Source of the DNA: Cohnella candidum
GTDB lineage: Bacteria > Bacillota > Bacilli > Paenibacillales > Paenibacillaceae
Assembly: GCF_003713065.1 (NCBI RefSeq)
Contig: NZ_CP033433.1
Location: 2,391,001 to 2,455,000, forward strand
Direction of reading: 5' to 3'
Length of the DNA stretch: 64,000 nucleotides
Part shown: positions 1 through 9,494 of the stretch, piece by piece
How positions within the stretch are numbered: the stretch's first letter is position 1
How the letters are laid out: each line of letters starts with the position of its first letter
Made by a program: the position numbers and the translations under genes
The notes under the pieces: generated by a model
Databases searched by the model: none
Told to the model about the DNA's origin: nothing
What the model saw: only the letters and a program-made list of their open reading frames with translations

Positions 1-3000
1 ACATGGCGATGGCACGTAAAAAGGATGACCTGACGGTCAGACGCGATCTCCTCCAGCACCGATACGGTCTGCCGGAGGCGCCGTTCGTCGAAATGCACGA
101 ACAGGTCGTCCAGCAGCAACGGAAGCGGCACCTCCCGCGAGGCGGCTCCGGCCAGCGCGAAGCGCATGGCCAAATAGAGCTGCTCCTGGGTCCCCCGACT
201 GAGAAAGGCACTGTCCGTTACGCGCCGGTCCGGCGTTTCCACGCGGATGGCGGGCGTATCGCCGGGAACCGTGATCCGCGCGTATGCGCCCTCCGTCATC
301 CGCGAGAAATACCGGGACGCGAGCCTCAGCACCTCGGGCTGGCGTTCTTCTTCGAAAACCGCTTTCGTATCCTGCAGCAGTCTGTCGGCGAGCGTCAGAA
401 CCGCATAACGTTCGGCCAGGCGCTCGAGCTTGCCTTCCGCTTCCGCCAGCTTGGCGAGCCGATCCTCCGACTCCGCTTCTTCACGAAGGCGTTCCAGCTC
501 CTGCGCCAAGCGTCCCCTGCGATCAAGGAGCTCCGTGCGGGAAGCCTCCGCGGCCTTCCACTTCTCTTCCGCGTCACGGACCATCCATGCCAGAGCCGCC
601 TCGTCGTGTTCGACGAGCAGGCGCTGAAGTTCAGATACCGCGGCGGGATCTTTCCCCGCTTCCATCCGCAGCTCGACCTCTCTTCGCTCTCGCGACAACA
701 CCCTCCGGCTTTCGTCGATACGGAGCCTGCGCTCGTATTCCTCCTCGTCCGCTGCGCCTGAGCGCGCGACCGTTGAAGTTGTCGCCGCTTCGGCCACTAA
801 CAGGGCCGCGCGGGCATCCGCCAGTTCCGGTTCGGCCGACGCGATCGTCCGGTCCAGGCGTGCCGCTTCATCCCGCACGGACCGTTCTTCCAATGAGCGT
901 CGGTAAAGCCAACTGACGGAGAGTACGGGGTCGGCTTCCATTGAGGCGGGAGGAGGGCATACCTCGAATAACGCCACAGCCGCCTCCCGGAACGCCGCCT
1001 GCGCTTCGTCCAGCGCGGTTAGCCGTTCCTCCGTCCTGTCCCTCCGGAGAAGAGAGGCCTGTCCTTGCTCGGCCATTCCGAGCAGCTCCTGCAGATCATC
1101 CGGCGACAGGGATAGGGGAAGCCCATACCTGCGAAGCCATTCCATCCATTCGGCTTGCAGCTCATCCAGACGGGCAGCAGCTCGCCGCGTCTCTGCATGC
1201 AGCGCTTCAAACTCGCGGTCCAGCTCGGAGAGCCGGCGCCTCCACTCTTCCTGCCGGGCCGATTCCCTGTCGGTTCTTTCTATAAGCGCCAGCCAATTCT
1301 GAACGGACTGCCTTAGCTGCATCCATGCTCTCTCGGAGGATTCACCGATCCCCGCCTCCGTTCGGCTGTCGAACAGAACTCCGGCCGCTTTGCCGGGATC
1401 GACCAGAAGCTCAGCCAGCCGTTGTTCGGCACGCCTGCGGTATTCTCCCGCCTGTTCTGCGGGATAGGAAGGGCTTGCTGCTCCGCGTTTGCCTGCAAGT
1501 GCAGTGAAGAAAGCCGCGGCCGCGAACAGGGCCGCTCCGACCCATTCCACCGCGGCAACGGTAGAGGATTCAGAGCCCTGAACCACTGCGAACACCAACG
1601 CAAGCGCAACGATGCCCGAAGCGGCGGAAGCGGCGTACCTCGGCAGTCCACCGGTACCGGCGGAGCCGCCGGCCCGTCCTCCGCCACCCGACGCCCGTGT
1701 CCCCCGCTTCCTCGAAACGAGGATTTCTTCCTGCGTAGGCGCGCCAGAGAGCAGGGCGCGGTCCCATCGGCGCATTTCATCCTCCAGCGCGTTCCATGCG
1801 TGCTGGAGCGTCTCGCGATTGCGGGAACGGAACGGCCCGAACGGCAAGTCATACTCCGAGGCTCCTTCGTCCGACCGCAGCGCCGTTGGATTCCTGCCGG
1901 CCGTGGCCGCGTCCATCTCTGCCCGAACGGCGATGCGCTGACGCTCAATCCGCCCGGCTTCGGTTTCCATTCGCTCCATCGTCCGATTCGCGTCGCCCCA
2001 CGCTAGCTGAAGGCGTCGCAAAGGCTCTCTTTCTGCTGTCACCCGGACGAATGCCCGCAAGCCGTCAAGCGGCATGCCGGGAGAAAGCCGCTGACGCAGC
2101 GTATCCAGCGCGTCCTCCAGCATGCGGAGCTCCGACGAAAGAGAATCCCTTTCCTCCAACCGGGCGGCCGTTGCTTCTCGCATGGCTTCCAGTCTCTCCA
2201 GTTCCAGCGCTCGGTCAAGCAAGTCGGCATCCCATCGCAGGGATGCCCGTTCCTTACGGAGCTCACGCATGGATGCCTCCGCCTTAGCAAGCCGTTCCGC
2301 CGCGGCGTCCCGGCGGCGAAGCAACTCGCGCCATTCCGCAGTTGCTTCCTCCGACAGCGGCGGCGCGGACGGATCCGGCAGGCGCAGCGCCAGTTCCCTC
2401 TCTTCCTCCAGCAGCACTTGCCTACGGAGCCACAGTTCCCTGGCATCCAAGGCACCGCGATAGCCGGCGGCTTTCCGCGCTAATTCGGGCAGTTCCGCTT
2501 CCAGCGCCGACAGCCCTGCGTTCGCTTGCTCCATCGACTCGACCGCTTCCCGATACTGCGCCACCTGGCTGCGCCCTTGCCGGATCGCCGCTTCCGTCTC
2601 CTTGATCGAGGCGAGCAGGCGATTCATTTCCGGGACCGTTCCTTTCGGGCGGTACAGCTTGTCCACCTCGGAGGCGAGCCTGCGCCTGACTTCCGCCAGC
2701 GACGCTCCCCCGGCCAATCCCGCGTGGTAAAGGAAGCTGCCGATCTCGTCACCCTGCAGCGTCAACAACTCGTGCAGCTCGTCGAGCGAGACGGCGAACA
2801 ACTGGCGGAACAGCCGCTCGGACACTCCGCCGAGCGCGCGGCGTTCCCATTCCTGCTGCGTCCAAGGCAGCTCCAATCCGTTGCCGTCTCGAACGAGGAT
2901 TCCGCCCGCGCTTTTGCGGCCGCTGCCGCCGCTGCCGTCGGCGTAACGTTCGATCGCCAGCTCTCTGCCGTCACGGGCGAGAAGCGACAAACCGCCGCCA

Positions 3001-3203
3001 TGCCTCCCGCCGAACACGGGCTCTCCCCGTTCCACCGGGTCCTTCCTCGTCGGAATCCCGTACAGCATGGCGCGGATGAAGCGAAGCAGCGAACTTTTGC
3101 CGGCTTCATTCGGCCCGTACACGACGGTAACCGCCGCCTCCAGAGACACGGACATGTCGCGCAGCGGCCCGTAACCGTCCACTCTCAGCTCTCTTATGTA
3201 CAC
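1..3203 (-). CDS. yhaN: YhaN-like AAA ATPase of the SbcC/RecN type, 3' end cut by the window edge
   Basis: This large ATP-binding protein reads from a GTG at 3203, placed 8 bases after GGAGG, to the left edge, so about 1067 residues are visible and only a short tail is missing. The N-terminus has a Walker A motif, GPNEAGKSS, near residue 30. At the 3' end are the ABC signature region (SRGTQEQLYLAMRFAL), Walker B (LLLDDLFVHFDE) and the H-loop (ILFTCHRH). The middle is long, Glu/Arg/Ala-rich and coiled-coil-like, as in SbcC and RecN. The partner gene 42 bases upstream is a YhaO/SbcD-like phosphoesterase, which matches the Bacillus subtilis yhaO-yhaN pair. A role in DNA end processing or repair is inferred from the family. 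Confidence 0.88.
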   Translation of the reverse strand, partial: MYIRELRVDGYGPLRDMSVSLEAAVTVVYGPNEAGKSSLLRFIRAMLYGIPTRKDPVERGEPVFGGRHGGGLSLLARDGRELAIERYADGSGGSGRKSAGGILVRDGNGLELPWTQQEWERRALGGVSERLFRQLFAVSLDELHELLTLQGDEIGSFLYHAGLAGGASLAEVRRRLASEVDKLYRPKGTVPEMNRLLASIKETEAAIRQGRSQVAQYREAVESMEQANAGLSALEAELPELARKAAGYRGALDARELWLRRQVLLEEERELALRLPDPSAPPLSEEATAEWRELLRRRDAAAERLAKAEASMRELRKERASLRWDADLLDRALELERLEAMREATAARLEERDSLSSELRMLEDALDTLRQRLSPGMPLDGLRAFVRVTAEREPLRRLQLAWGDANRTMERMETEAGRIERQRIAVRAEMDAATAGRNPTALRSDEGASEYDLPFGPFRSRNRETLQHAWNALEDEMRRWDRALLSGAPTQEEILVSRKRGTRASGGGGRAGGSAGTGGLPRYAASAASGIVALALVFAVVQGSESSTVAAVEWVGAALFAAAAFFTALAGKRGAASPSYPAEQAGEYRRRAEQRLAELLVDPGKAAGVLFDSRTEAGIGESSERAWMQLRQSVQNWLALIERTDRESARQEEWRRRLSELDREFEALHAETRRAAARLDELQAEWMEWLRRYGLPLSLSPDDLQELLGMAEQGQASLLRRDRTEERLTALDEAQAAFREAAVALFEVCPPPASMEADPVLSVSWLYRRSLEERSVRDEAARLDRTIASAEPELADARAALLVAEAATTSTVARSGAADEEEYERRLRIDESRRVLSRERREVELRMEAGKDPAAVSELQRLLVEHDEAALAWMVRDAEEKWKAAEASRTELLDRRGRLAQELERLREEAESEDRLAKLAEAEGKLERLAERYAVLTLADRLLQDTKAVFEEERQPEVLRLASRYFSRMTEGAYARITVPGDTPAIRVETPDRRVTDSAFLSRGTQEQLYLAMRFALAGAASREVPLPLLLDDLFVHFDERRLRQTVSVLEEIASDRQVILFTCHRH

Positions 3204-3245
3204 GTTCCGTTCCTCCTCCGGAAAGGGAAAGGTATACCTACCCCG

Positions 3246-4529
3246 TCAGCCCGCATCCTCATCCTGCAGCATCGCAACAACCGTTTCCGTTGCCCGGCGG
3301 ATGAGCCCGGCTACTTCCTCGTCCGTACGTGAAGTAAGCCACTCGCGCAATTTAGGCTGCTGCCTCAGCGTCTCCAGGGCTTCTTCCGCGAACGTCCGGC
3401 CGGCCATGGGGTCTTCCGCTGCCTGCAGCCCGCGCCGGACGAGTTCCCCGAGGAAACCGTCCTCTTCCCCGATCGCCGCCAAGTCGGCCTCCCGCGAGGT
3501 GCGTACGACCAGAGATTCCGGCCAAACCCAATCGTCCCTCTCATCCGGAGATCCAAGCCACTCGCGCAGCTCCTCAAGCCATTCTTCGGCCAACGAATCC
3601 CGAAGCAACTGACGGTGCAAAGCTCCGCTTCCCACCAGCTTCGCGCGCAGGATGACGGGCCGTCCCGCCGCGCCCGCGCGAGCCTCTTCCGCGGCTCGGA
3701 GAAGGCGTTCCTTCAGCTGCTGCTCCCTCTCCAATCCTTCGATGGAAACCGAGACTTCCCGCCACAGCACCTCAGCCGTATCGCGGAAATCCATCCGGAT
3801 CTCTCCCGTATCCGAGACGCGGACGACATAAGCGCCCTTGGGCCCCGTCTCGCGGATGTTCCGACCTTGGATGTTACCCGGATATACGACGTGCGGGTAT
3901 TCGTGCAGCACGCGCCGATCGTGGACGTGTCCAAGCGCCCAATAGTCGAAGCCGGCGCCGACCAATTCCGCGAGCCGGCACGGCGCGTAATTGTCATGGC
4001 CGGGATCGCCGTCCACGTTCGCGTGGAGCAAAGCCAAATGAAAAGGCGCACCCTCTCGCTTTGCGAAACGGAGCGCCAAATTGTCGGTGACCGCGGCCGT
4101 CGGATAAGAGATCCCGTAGACGTGCGCGGCGAGCGTACCGTCCCTGCGGCGGGCTTCCGCGCATTCTACGGTCCCCGAGCCGAACACGCGGATGCCGGCC
4201 GGCCAGTCCAAACGGGCTTGCCGGCCGCTCTCCGGATCGTGGTTGCCGTGCACGGCGAACACGCCGATTCCCTCATCCGCCAGCTCCGTCAACATACGTT
4301 GAAGACGCAGCTGCGCCCGGAGCGATCGGTCCGCCATGTCATACAGGTCGCCGGCCAGCACGACGAAGTCCGCCCCTTCGAGGACCGCCGTATCCACAAG
4401 GCGGCGAAACGACCCGAACGTCGACTCGCGAAGGCTTTCCCGCACCGCGTCCGGCACTTTGCCGAGCCCTTTGAACGGGCTGTCCAGATGGAGATCGGCG
4501 GCATGAACAAACGTAAACGGTACTCCCAT
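3246..4529 (-). CDS. yhaO: YhaO-like metallophosphoesterase (SbcD/Mre11-type putative DNA repair exonuclease)
   Basis: A 427-residue calcineurin-like phosphoesterase. The dinuclear-metal motifs are visible in order: HAADLHLD at residues 9-16, VVLAGDLYD near 56-64, VHGNHDPES near 94, HANVDGDPGHD and WALGHVHDRRV. The remaining 180 residues form the C-terminal cap and the region that would bind the ATPase partner. The ATG at 4529 follows GGGAG at 9 bases. It lies 17 bases after the glycosyltransferase stop and 42 bases before the YhaN-like ATPase, so the three genes are probably one transcript. The SbcD-like nuclease role is inferred from the family and the pairing. Confidence 0.9.
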   Translation of the reverse strand: MGVPFTFVHAADLHLDSPFKGLGKVPDAVRESLRESTFGSFRRLVDTAVLEGADFVVLAGDLYDMADRSLRAQLRLQRMLTELADEGIGVFAVHGNHDPESGRQARLDWPAGIRVFGSGTVECAEARRRDGTLAAHVYGISYPTAAVTDNLALRFAKREGAPFHLALLHANVDGDPGHDNYAPCRLAELVGAGFDYWALGHVHDRRVLHEYPHVVYPGNIQGRNIRETGPKGAYVVRVSDTGEIRMDFRDTAEVLWREVSVSIEGLEREQQLKERLLRAAEEARAGAAGRPVILRAKLVGSGALHRQLLRDSLAEEWLEELREWLGSPDERDDWVWPESLVVRTSREADLAAIGEEDGFLGELVRRGLQAAEDPMAGRTFAEEALETLRQQPKLREWLTSRTDEEVAGLIRRATETVVAMLQDEDAG

Positions 4530-4546
4530 TGTCTTCTTCTCCCGGA

Positions 4547-5716
4547 TCAGTCAGAATCGGCGGCGGATTCGGCTTCCGCGGAATCCCGTTGCCCGCCGTA
4601 CCCGACGTAAATGCTCTTCAGCTCCCCGATGACCCGGTTGAGCGAGTAGCTCTTTTTCGCCTTGTTCCACGCGGCGCGGGCCATCTCGTAACGGAAATGC
4701 GGATCGGAGATCACCGTATCCAAGGCGTCGGCGAGCGCGGCCGGATTTTCCGACGGCACGAGCAACCCGTTCGCGCCGTTATCGATCTGCTCCGCGATCC
4801 CCCCGACGTCCGTTCCGACAAGAGCGAGTAGACAGAGCGCGGCTTCCGCGAATACGGAACCGAACGCTTCCGCGCGGGATGGCAGCACGAAAACGTCGAA
4901 GAAAGGCATGAGTTCTTCGGGATGGAGCATGTACCCGTAAAAAATCGTGTCGTCGTAAATGCCAAGCCGCTTGGCCATGCTTTCCAACTCTTCGCGGATC
5001 GGACCGTCGCCGATGATATGAAGCACGAACGGCTTGTTTCTCTTTCGGAGCTCCGCGCAAGCCTCCAGCAGAATGTCCAGGCCTTTGGCAGGGACGAGCC
5101 GGCACACGGTGACCAATTGCGCGACCGCGTTATCGTGGGAAATCGGCTTGAACCTTTTTTCGTCGTAGCCGTTGGGAATGACCCGGATCGCCGCCGGATT
5201 GCGCATGTACTGCCCCATATAGTTCGCAAACGACTGCGACACAGTGGTCAGCAAACCGGCATGCCTTTCCAGCTCGCCGTAGATCGACGTGAGGAACCGA
5301 TGCTCCGGTCCGTCGGTCGCGATGCGGCCGTTCAAGATCAATTCCCGCTCGAAACTCGAGTGAACGGTCATGATCACGGGCGTATCGGGAAATACGCGCT
5401 TCATCGCCATTGCGGCGATCGGATGGTGGGCGTGGATGAGGTCGAACTTCTGGCCCGAAAGCCGGAGCTTCGTCCACCAAATATAATCTTTATAAGTTTG
5501 CAAATATTTGTCGACGATCGCGTTGCCGGCGTAAGGCCGCCAATCGAACGTATCGAACTCGACGTCTTCGCGTCCTTTGTTACGGATGCGCTTCGGAAGG
5601 GAAAACAGCTCCATTTCCCACCCGATTTTACGGAACCGCTCTCTAATATAGGGAACCATGGACGAGACGCCCCCCGGCTGTTCCGGCGGGAAAAACAGCG
5701 CCTGCAGGATGTTCAT
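4547..5716 (-). CDS. GT4-family glycosyltransferase
   Basis: A 389-residue GT-B fold glycosyltransferase of family 4. The N-terminal half has the glycine-rich acceptor-side start (PPEQPGGVSS) and the HAHHP segment. The C-terminal half carries the nucleotide-sugar binding signatures GDGPIREELE and the E-x7-E type motif EAFGSVFAEAA near residue 280. There is no signal peptide, so it is cytosolic or peripheral to the membrane. The ATG follows GAGGAGG. The sugar and acceptor cannot be read from the sequence. It heads the yhaO-yhaN transcript, and whether that is functional or only positional is unknown. It is transcribed divergently from the diguanylate cyclase. Confidence 0.88.
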   Translation of the reverse strand: MNILQALFFPPEQPGGVSSMVPYIRERFRKIGWEMELFSLPKRIRNKGREDVEFDTFDWRPYAGNAIVDKYLQTYKDYIWWTKLRLSGQKFDLIHAHHPIAAMAMKRVFPDTPVIMTVHSSFERELILNGRIATDGPEHRFLTSIYGELERHAGLLTTVSQSFANYMGQYMRNPAAIRVIPNGYDEKRFKPISHDNAVAQLVTVCRLVPAKGLDILLEACAELRKRNKPFVLHIIGDGPIREELESMAKRLGIYDDTIFYGYMLHPEELMPFFDVFVLPSRAEAFGSVFAEAALCLLALVGTDVGGIAEQIDNGANGLLVPSENPAALADALDTVISDPHFRYEMARAAWNKAKKSYSLNRVIGELKSIYVGYGGQRDSAEAESAADSD

Positions 5717-5825
5717 GGGCGATTCCTCCTCGGTATGCCGACCTTCTCGGTCTATGGAAAATATGATATATTAGAACATATGTTTCTGTAAAGAAAGCTT
5801 CATTTTCCGGCCAAAAGGAGCCCTT

Positions 5826-7016
5826 ATGCCTTCTATCGACGTTTCCGCGAACAACCCGGGACTTCTGTTTTCCTCCTCGATCTCGGTCGTCGTGCTCGGC
5901 TTGATGCTGTTCATGGCGTTCCGCCTGCATGCCGGCAACCGAAGGGCTGCCTATCGTAATCTCCTCGTTTCGCTTGGTTTCATCCTTATCCATCACGCGC
6001 TTCAGCTGGCCTTGTCGGTCGGCTGGCTTCCCCAAGCGGCCGGATTCGGCTTCGCCGGCAAGCTGCTCCAGGTTTTCGCGTTCATCGTCATGAACTTCGC
6101 GATATTCGAGCTGTACTTTCGCCGGCGTTCCCGTACGCGAATGTGGTTCATCGGATTGCTGGTTCTCGGCGCCTTTATCGGTGCCGGCGATCTGATTCCC
6201 GGTCCCGGCGTCCCGAATGCCGGCTCGGATTGGGGAGCCCGCTTGGCGCACACGCCCGTCCTCGACGGCTATTTCCTCTTGCTGCCTCTGCTGTTCGGCC
6301 TCATGATCGGGCCCCATATCGGGCAGCGTCGTAAATACGGCGCGGGACTTGCCGCCGCTTTCTTCGCCCAGCTTTGCGCCGTCATCGCTCAGTATGGGCC
6401 GGCCGACGCAGCCGAATTCGGCAATCTTGCGGAGCTGCTGCGCGTCGTCTATTACGTCTTGCTCTTCACGCTGCTGTTCGAGCGGGTCGTCGAGCTCATG
6501 ATGACCGCTTACCGCTCTTCCATTACGGACGGACTGACGAATCTGTACAACCGCCGGTATTTCATGGGCCAGTTGGAAAGGGCTCTGAGGTCTGGCAAGC
6601 CTGTGGGCGCGATTTTCTGCGACATCGACAATTTCAAAAGGCTGAACGATACGCATGGCCATCACAAGGCTGACGGCGTGCTCAAACAGGTCGCTGCCCT
6701 GATCGCGGAAGAAACCGAAGGTATAGGCGTCGCGGGCCGATACGGCGGCGAGGAGCTCGTCGCGTTCGTGGTGGGTCCCGCGCTCGCCGCGGCACAGGCG
6801 GCCGAATCGATCCGTTCTCGCACGGAGAAGGAAAGCATCGTGACGCTGAGCGTCGGACTGCGCGTCGCCGTCCCGGGTGAAGGCATCACCGCTGAAGAAC
6901 TGCTTAAGCAAGCCGATCAGGCGATGTACTTCAGCAAGACGAGCGGAAAAAACCGCGTGACGGATTACGCCGGCATGCCGCAGACGGATAGGGCGCCCGC
7001 CGCGATGAAACGCTAG
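5826..7016 (+). CDS. Membrane diguanylate cyclase with GGDEF domain (GGEEL active site)
   Basis: A 396-residue protein with about seven hydrophobic segments in residues 18-220, then a GGDEF domain from about 230 to 385. The domain keeps the metal-binding Asp266 (FCDIDNFK), the substrate-binding HGHHKADGVL, and an active-site loop at 307-311 that reads GGEEL in place of GGDEF/GGEEF. No RxxD inhibitory site is visible before the loop, so feedback by c-di-GMP through an I-site is unlikely. Role: synthesis of c-di-GMP from GTP in response to a membrane signal. The last loop residue is Leu and not Phe, so activity is probable but not certain. The rRNA methyltransferase gene follows 29 bases downstream. 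Confidence 0.9.
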   Translation: MPSIDVSANNPGLLFSSSISVVVLGLMLFMAFRLHAGNRRAAYRNLLVSLGFILIHHALQLALSVGWLPQAAGFGFAGKLLQVFAFIVMNFAIFELYFRRRSRTRMWFIGLLVLGAFIGAGDLIPGPGVPNAGSDWGARLAHTPVLDGYFLLLPLLFGLMIGPHIGQRRKYGAGLAAAFFAQLCAVIAQYGPADAAEFGNLAELLRVVYYVLLFTLLFERVVELMMTAYRSSITDGLTNLYNRRYFMGQLERALRSGKPVGAIFCDIDNFKRLNDTHGHHKADGVLKQVAALIAEETEGIGVAGRYGGEELVAFVVGPALAAAQAAESIRSRTEKESIVTLSVGLRVAVPGEGITAEELLKQADQAMYFSKTSGKNRVTDYAGMPQTDRAPAAMKR

Positions 7017-7045
7017 CAAGAGCAGCCAGGAAGGAGAAACACCGC

Positions 7046-8446
7046 ATGACCGATTTGAAACTCGACTTGCCGCCTGCGTTCATTAGGAGCGTCTCGCGCC
7101 TGCTGGACGGGGAAACCGAGCGTTTTTTACATAGTTATGAAGAACCGAGAAGTTACGGGTTGCGCATCAACCGATTGAAGGTGGCCGAGGGTCACCCCAT
7201 GGAAGCGAAACTCGTTTCCCAGTTCGGACTTCAGCCCGTTCCCTGGTGTCCGGACGGATATAGGTACGAGGAAGCCACGCGTCCCGGCCGCCATGTGTAC
7301 CATGCGGCTGGGCTTTATTACATCCAGGAGCCGTCCGCGATGATCGCGGCGGAATTGCTGGATCCCCAGCCGGGAGAGACGGTGCTCGACCTCGCGGCCG
7401 CTCCAGGCGGGAAAACGACGCAACTCGCCGCTTTGATGCGCGGAAAAGGCTTGCTCGTGGCCAATGAAATCCATCCCGCAAGGGCGAAAATATTATCCGA
7501 AAACGTGGAAAGGCTCGGCATTACGAACGCCGTCGTCACGCAGGCTTCCCCGCAGGAGTTATCCGCGCGTTTTCCGGAAGCGTTCGACCGTGTGCTGCTG
7601 GATGCCCCTTGCTCGGGAGAGGGCATGTTCCGCAAAGATCCGGACGCCGTCCGGGAATGGTCGCCGGAGGCGGTGGAAGCCTGCGCGGCTCGCCAGCGGG
7701 ACATCCTTCCGCACGCCGCTTCCATGGTGAAACCCGGCGGCAAGCTGCTGTACTCGACCTGCACGTTCAACACGCTCGAAAACGAGGAGACGATCGCCGA
7801 CTTCCTGTCCCGATTCCCCGAGTTCCGCCTGCACCGCGAGGAGCGGATGTGGCCGCATCTCGGACAAGGCGAAGGGCACTACGCCGCGCTGCTGATCAAA
7901 GACGGCGGCGGCGCGTCTCAGACACCGCATTCGGAGCCGGGAAGGCGAGGGTCATCCCCTCCCCGCAAAACCAAAGGAGGCAAAACCCCGGAATCCTCCT
8001 CCTTCCCATCCTATGTCGCATTCGCGGAAGAATCGCTGCCGGGATTCACGCTGCCGGCCTACGGACAGCCGCTCGTTTTCGGTGACGCCCTATACTGGCT
8101 GCCGGTACCGCCCGGCTCTCCGATCACGCCCGACTCGCTGCGGGGCTTGAAGGTTCCGCGGCCGGGCCTGCATCTCGGGGATCTGCGCACCGGCGGGCGG
8201 TTCGAGCCGAACCATGCGCTGGCGATCGCGGTTCCCGTATATGCCGCACGCCTCTCCGAGGATTTCGCCGCCGATTCCCCGGAAGCGGCCGCTTATTGGC
8301 ACGGCGAGACGCTCCCGGCTCCTCAAGGAGCCAAAGGATGGGGATTGGCGGCCGTCGACGGCTTCCCGCTCGGATGGGTCAAAGCCAGCGACGGGCAATA
8401 TAAAAACCGCCTCCCCAAAGGGCTGCGGTCGTTATATGTTAACTAA
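7046..8446 (+). CDS. rsmF: RsmF/YebU-like 16S rRNA 5-methylcytosine methyltransferase (NOL1/NOP2/Sun family)
   Basis: A 466-residue S-adenosylmethionine-dependent rRNA methyltransferase. Visible motifs are the SAM-binding LDLAAAPGGKTTQLA at 115-129, the PCS motif with Cys189 (LDAPCSGEGMFRKDP) and the TCT motif with the catalytic Cys239 (YSTCTFNTLENE). The C-terminal 170 residues form the PUA-like part typical of the RsmF branch and end with a VDGFPLGW segment. The ATG at 7046 follows AAGGAG. A broken copy of the same C-terminal segment lies at 10342-10482 on the other strand. A 51-bp tandem repeat array starts at the stop codon. Confidence 0.92.
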   Translation: MTDLKLDLPPAFIRSVSRLLDGETERFLHSYEEPRSYGLRINRLKVAEGHPMEAKLVSQFGLQPVPWCPDGYRYEEATRPGRHVYHAAGLYYIQEPSAMIAAELLDPQPGETVLDLAAAPGGKTTQLAALMRGKGLLVANEIHPARAKILSENVERLGITNAVVTQASPQELSARFPEAFDRVLLDAPCSGEGMFRKDPDAVREWSPEAVEACAARQRDILPHAASMVKPGGKLLYSTCTFNTLENEETIADFLSRFPEFRLHREERMWPHLGQGEGHYAALLIKDGGGASQTPHSEPGRRGSSPPRKTKGGKTPESSSFPSYVAFAEESLPGFTLPAYGQPLVFGDALYWLPVPPGSPITPDSLRGLKVPRPGLHLGDLRTGGRFEPNHALAIAVPVYAARLSEDFAADSPEAAAYWHGETLPAPQGAKGWGLAAVDGFPLGWVKASDGQYKNRLPKGLRSLYVN

Positions 8447-8448
8447 AA

Positions 8449-8637
8449 GTAACGTTGGAACGGCTGAGTCACTCTCTTCTGGCTCTGTAACGTTAAAAAG
8501 TAACGCTGGAACGGCTGAGTCACTCTCTTCTAGCTATGTAACGTTAGAAAGTAACGTTGGAACGGCAGAATCATTTTCTTTCGGCTCTGTAACGTTAGAT
8601 AGTAACGTTGGAACGGCTGAGTCAGAAGGAATTGTAC
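8449..8637 (+). repeat. 51-bp tandem repeat, about 3.5 copies
   Basis: The element GTAACGTTGGAACGGC (one base changed in copy 2) recurs at 8449, 8500, 8551 and 8602, an exact 51-base period. Most of each unit, including GAGTCACTCTCTTCT and the GTAACGTTA that closes it, is conserved between the first copies. The joints form small hairpins because AACGTTA and TAACGTT are inverted around a 5-base loop. The period is 17 codons. A frame from an ATG at 8436 to a stop at 8678 stays open (80 codons) and would give a repeating SNVGTAESLSSGSVTL peptide. I see no ribosome binding site for it, so a repeat element is more likely than a gene. Confidence 0.85.
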
Positions 8638-8666
8638 AAGAAAGTTACATAACTCCGCGAAAAAAC

Positions 8667-8692
8667 AAGACCGGCTGAACGCAGCCGGTCTT
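8667..8692. terminator. Bidirectional rho-independent terminator
   Basis: A perfect 11-bp stem AAGACCGGCTG/CAGCCGGTCTT with a 4-base AACG loop. It has an A-rich run on its left and TCTCTT on its right, between the convergent rsmF and HAD phosphatase genes. Confidence 0.85.
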
Positions 8693-8702
8693 CTCTTATG
8701 CT

Positions 8703-9494
8703 TCAGATGAGTCCGAGCCGCTCCAAAGCGACCGCGACTCCGTCTTCGTTATTGGACAGCGTGACCGAGTCCGCTTCCGCCTTCACTTCGGCAGGGGAAT
8801 TGTCCATGGCCACTCCGTGCCCCGCGAATGAGATCATGCCGATATCGTTGTAATAATTGCCGATCGCCAGCACCTGCTCGCGCGGAATTCCGCGGATGCC
8901 GGCCAGCTTCTCCAGCGATTTGCCTTTGGTCGCGTGCGGATGCTGCACGTCGATGAAGTTGTCCCCGCTGCGGATGTAATGGAGTTCGTGCGTCCATTGC
9001 TGCCACTCGTTTTCGACGGTATCGAGAACTTCCTTCGGCGCGTAAATCGACAGCTTCACCGTATGCTCCGGCATGCCTTCAACGGCATCGCGCAAAATCG
9101 GACGGGCAAACATGCTCCCGTACATTTCCGCGACGTGGTCTTCCAGCCGGTTCACGAACAGGTCGAAGGAAGTGTTCATGTCAAAATGGATGTCTTCCCG
9201 TCGCAAATAAGCGATGTACCGTTCCGCGAGCTCGGGGGTAATCCCGGTCTCGAACAGCACGGTCCGCGAGGCGCTGTCCACGATGGAAGCCCCGTTATGC
9301 GTGATCATGGTACCTTCAAGTCCGAGTTCCTTCAACACGGGCAAGGCGCTCGTGGAACCCCTGCCGGTGCAGAGCACGATTTCCGCGCCATTGCGAGAAG
9401 CCGCGCGAACGGCTTCCTTCACCCGGGGCGTCACTTCGTGCGCGTCGTTCAACAGCGTGCCATCTACATCCAAAGCGATCAAACGGTAAGTCAA
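8703..9494 (-). CDS. Cof-type HAD-IIB phosphatase
   Basis: A 263-residue haloacid-dehalogenase-like hydrolase of the Cof/IIB subfamily. Motif I is LDVDGTLLND with the nucleophile Asp9 and acid Asp11, motif II is LCTGRGS, and the C-terminal motifs include Lys in KGKSLEKLAG and the acidic GNYYNDIGMI. The cap between motifs II and III is the IIB type. It probably dephosphorylates a sugar phosphate or a flavin or pyridoxal phosphate; the substrate cannot be read. The start ATG overlaps the stop of the upstream pseudouridine synthase as ATGA, so the pair is translationally coupled. Confidence 0.9.
   Translation of the reverse strand: MTYRLIALDVDGTLLNDAHEVTPRVKEAVRAASRNGAEIVLCTGRGSTSALPVLKELGLEGTMITHNGASIVDSASRTVLFETGITPELAERYIAYLRREDIHFDMNTSFDLFVNRLEDHVAEMYGSMFARPILRDAVEGMPEHTVKLSIYAPKEVLDTVENEWQQWTHELHYIRSGDNFIDVQHPHATKGKSLEKLAGIRGIPREQVLAIGNYYNDIGMISFAGHGVAMDNSPAEVKAEADSVTLSNNEDGVAVALERLGLI

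Noticed and set aside
8449-8637. Short CRISPR-like array
   Set aside because: The whole 51-base unit is conserved, so there are no variable spacers, and no cas genes are near.
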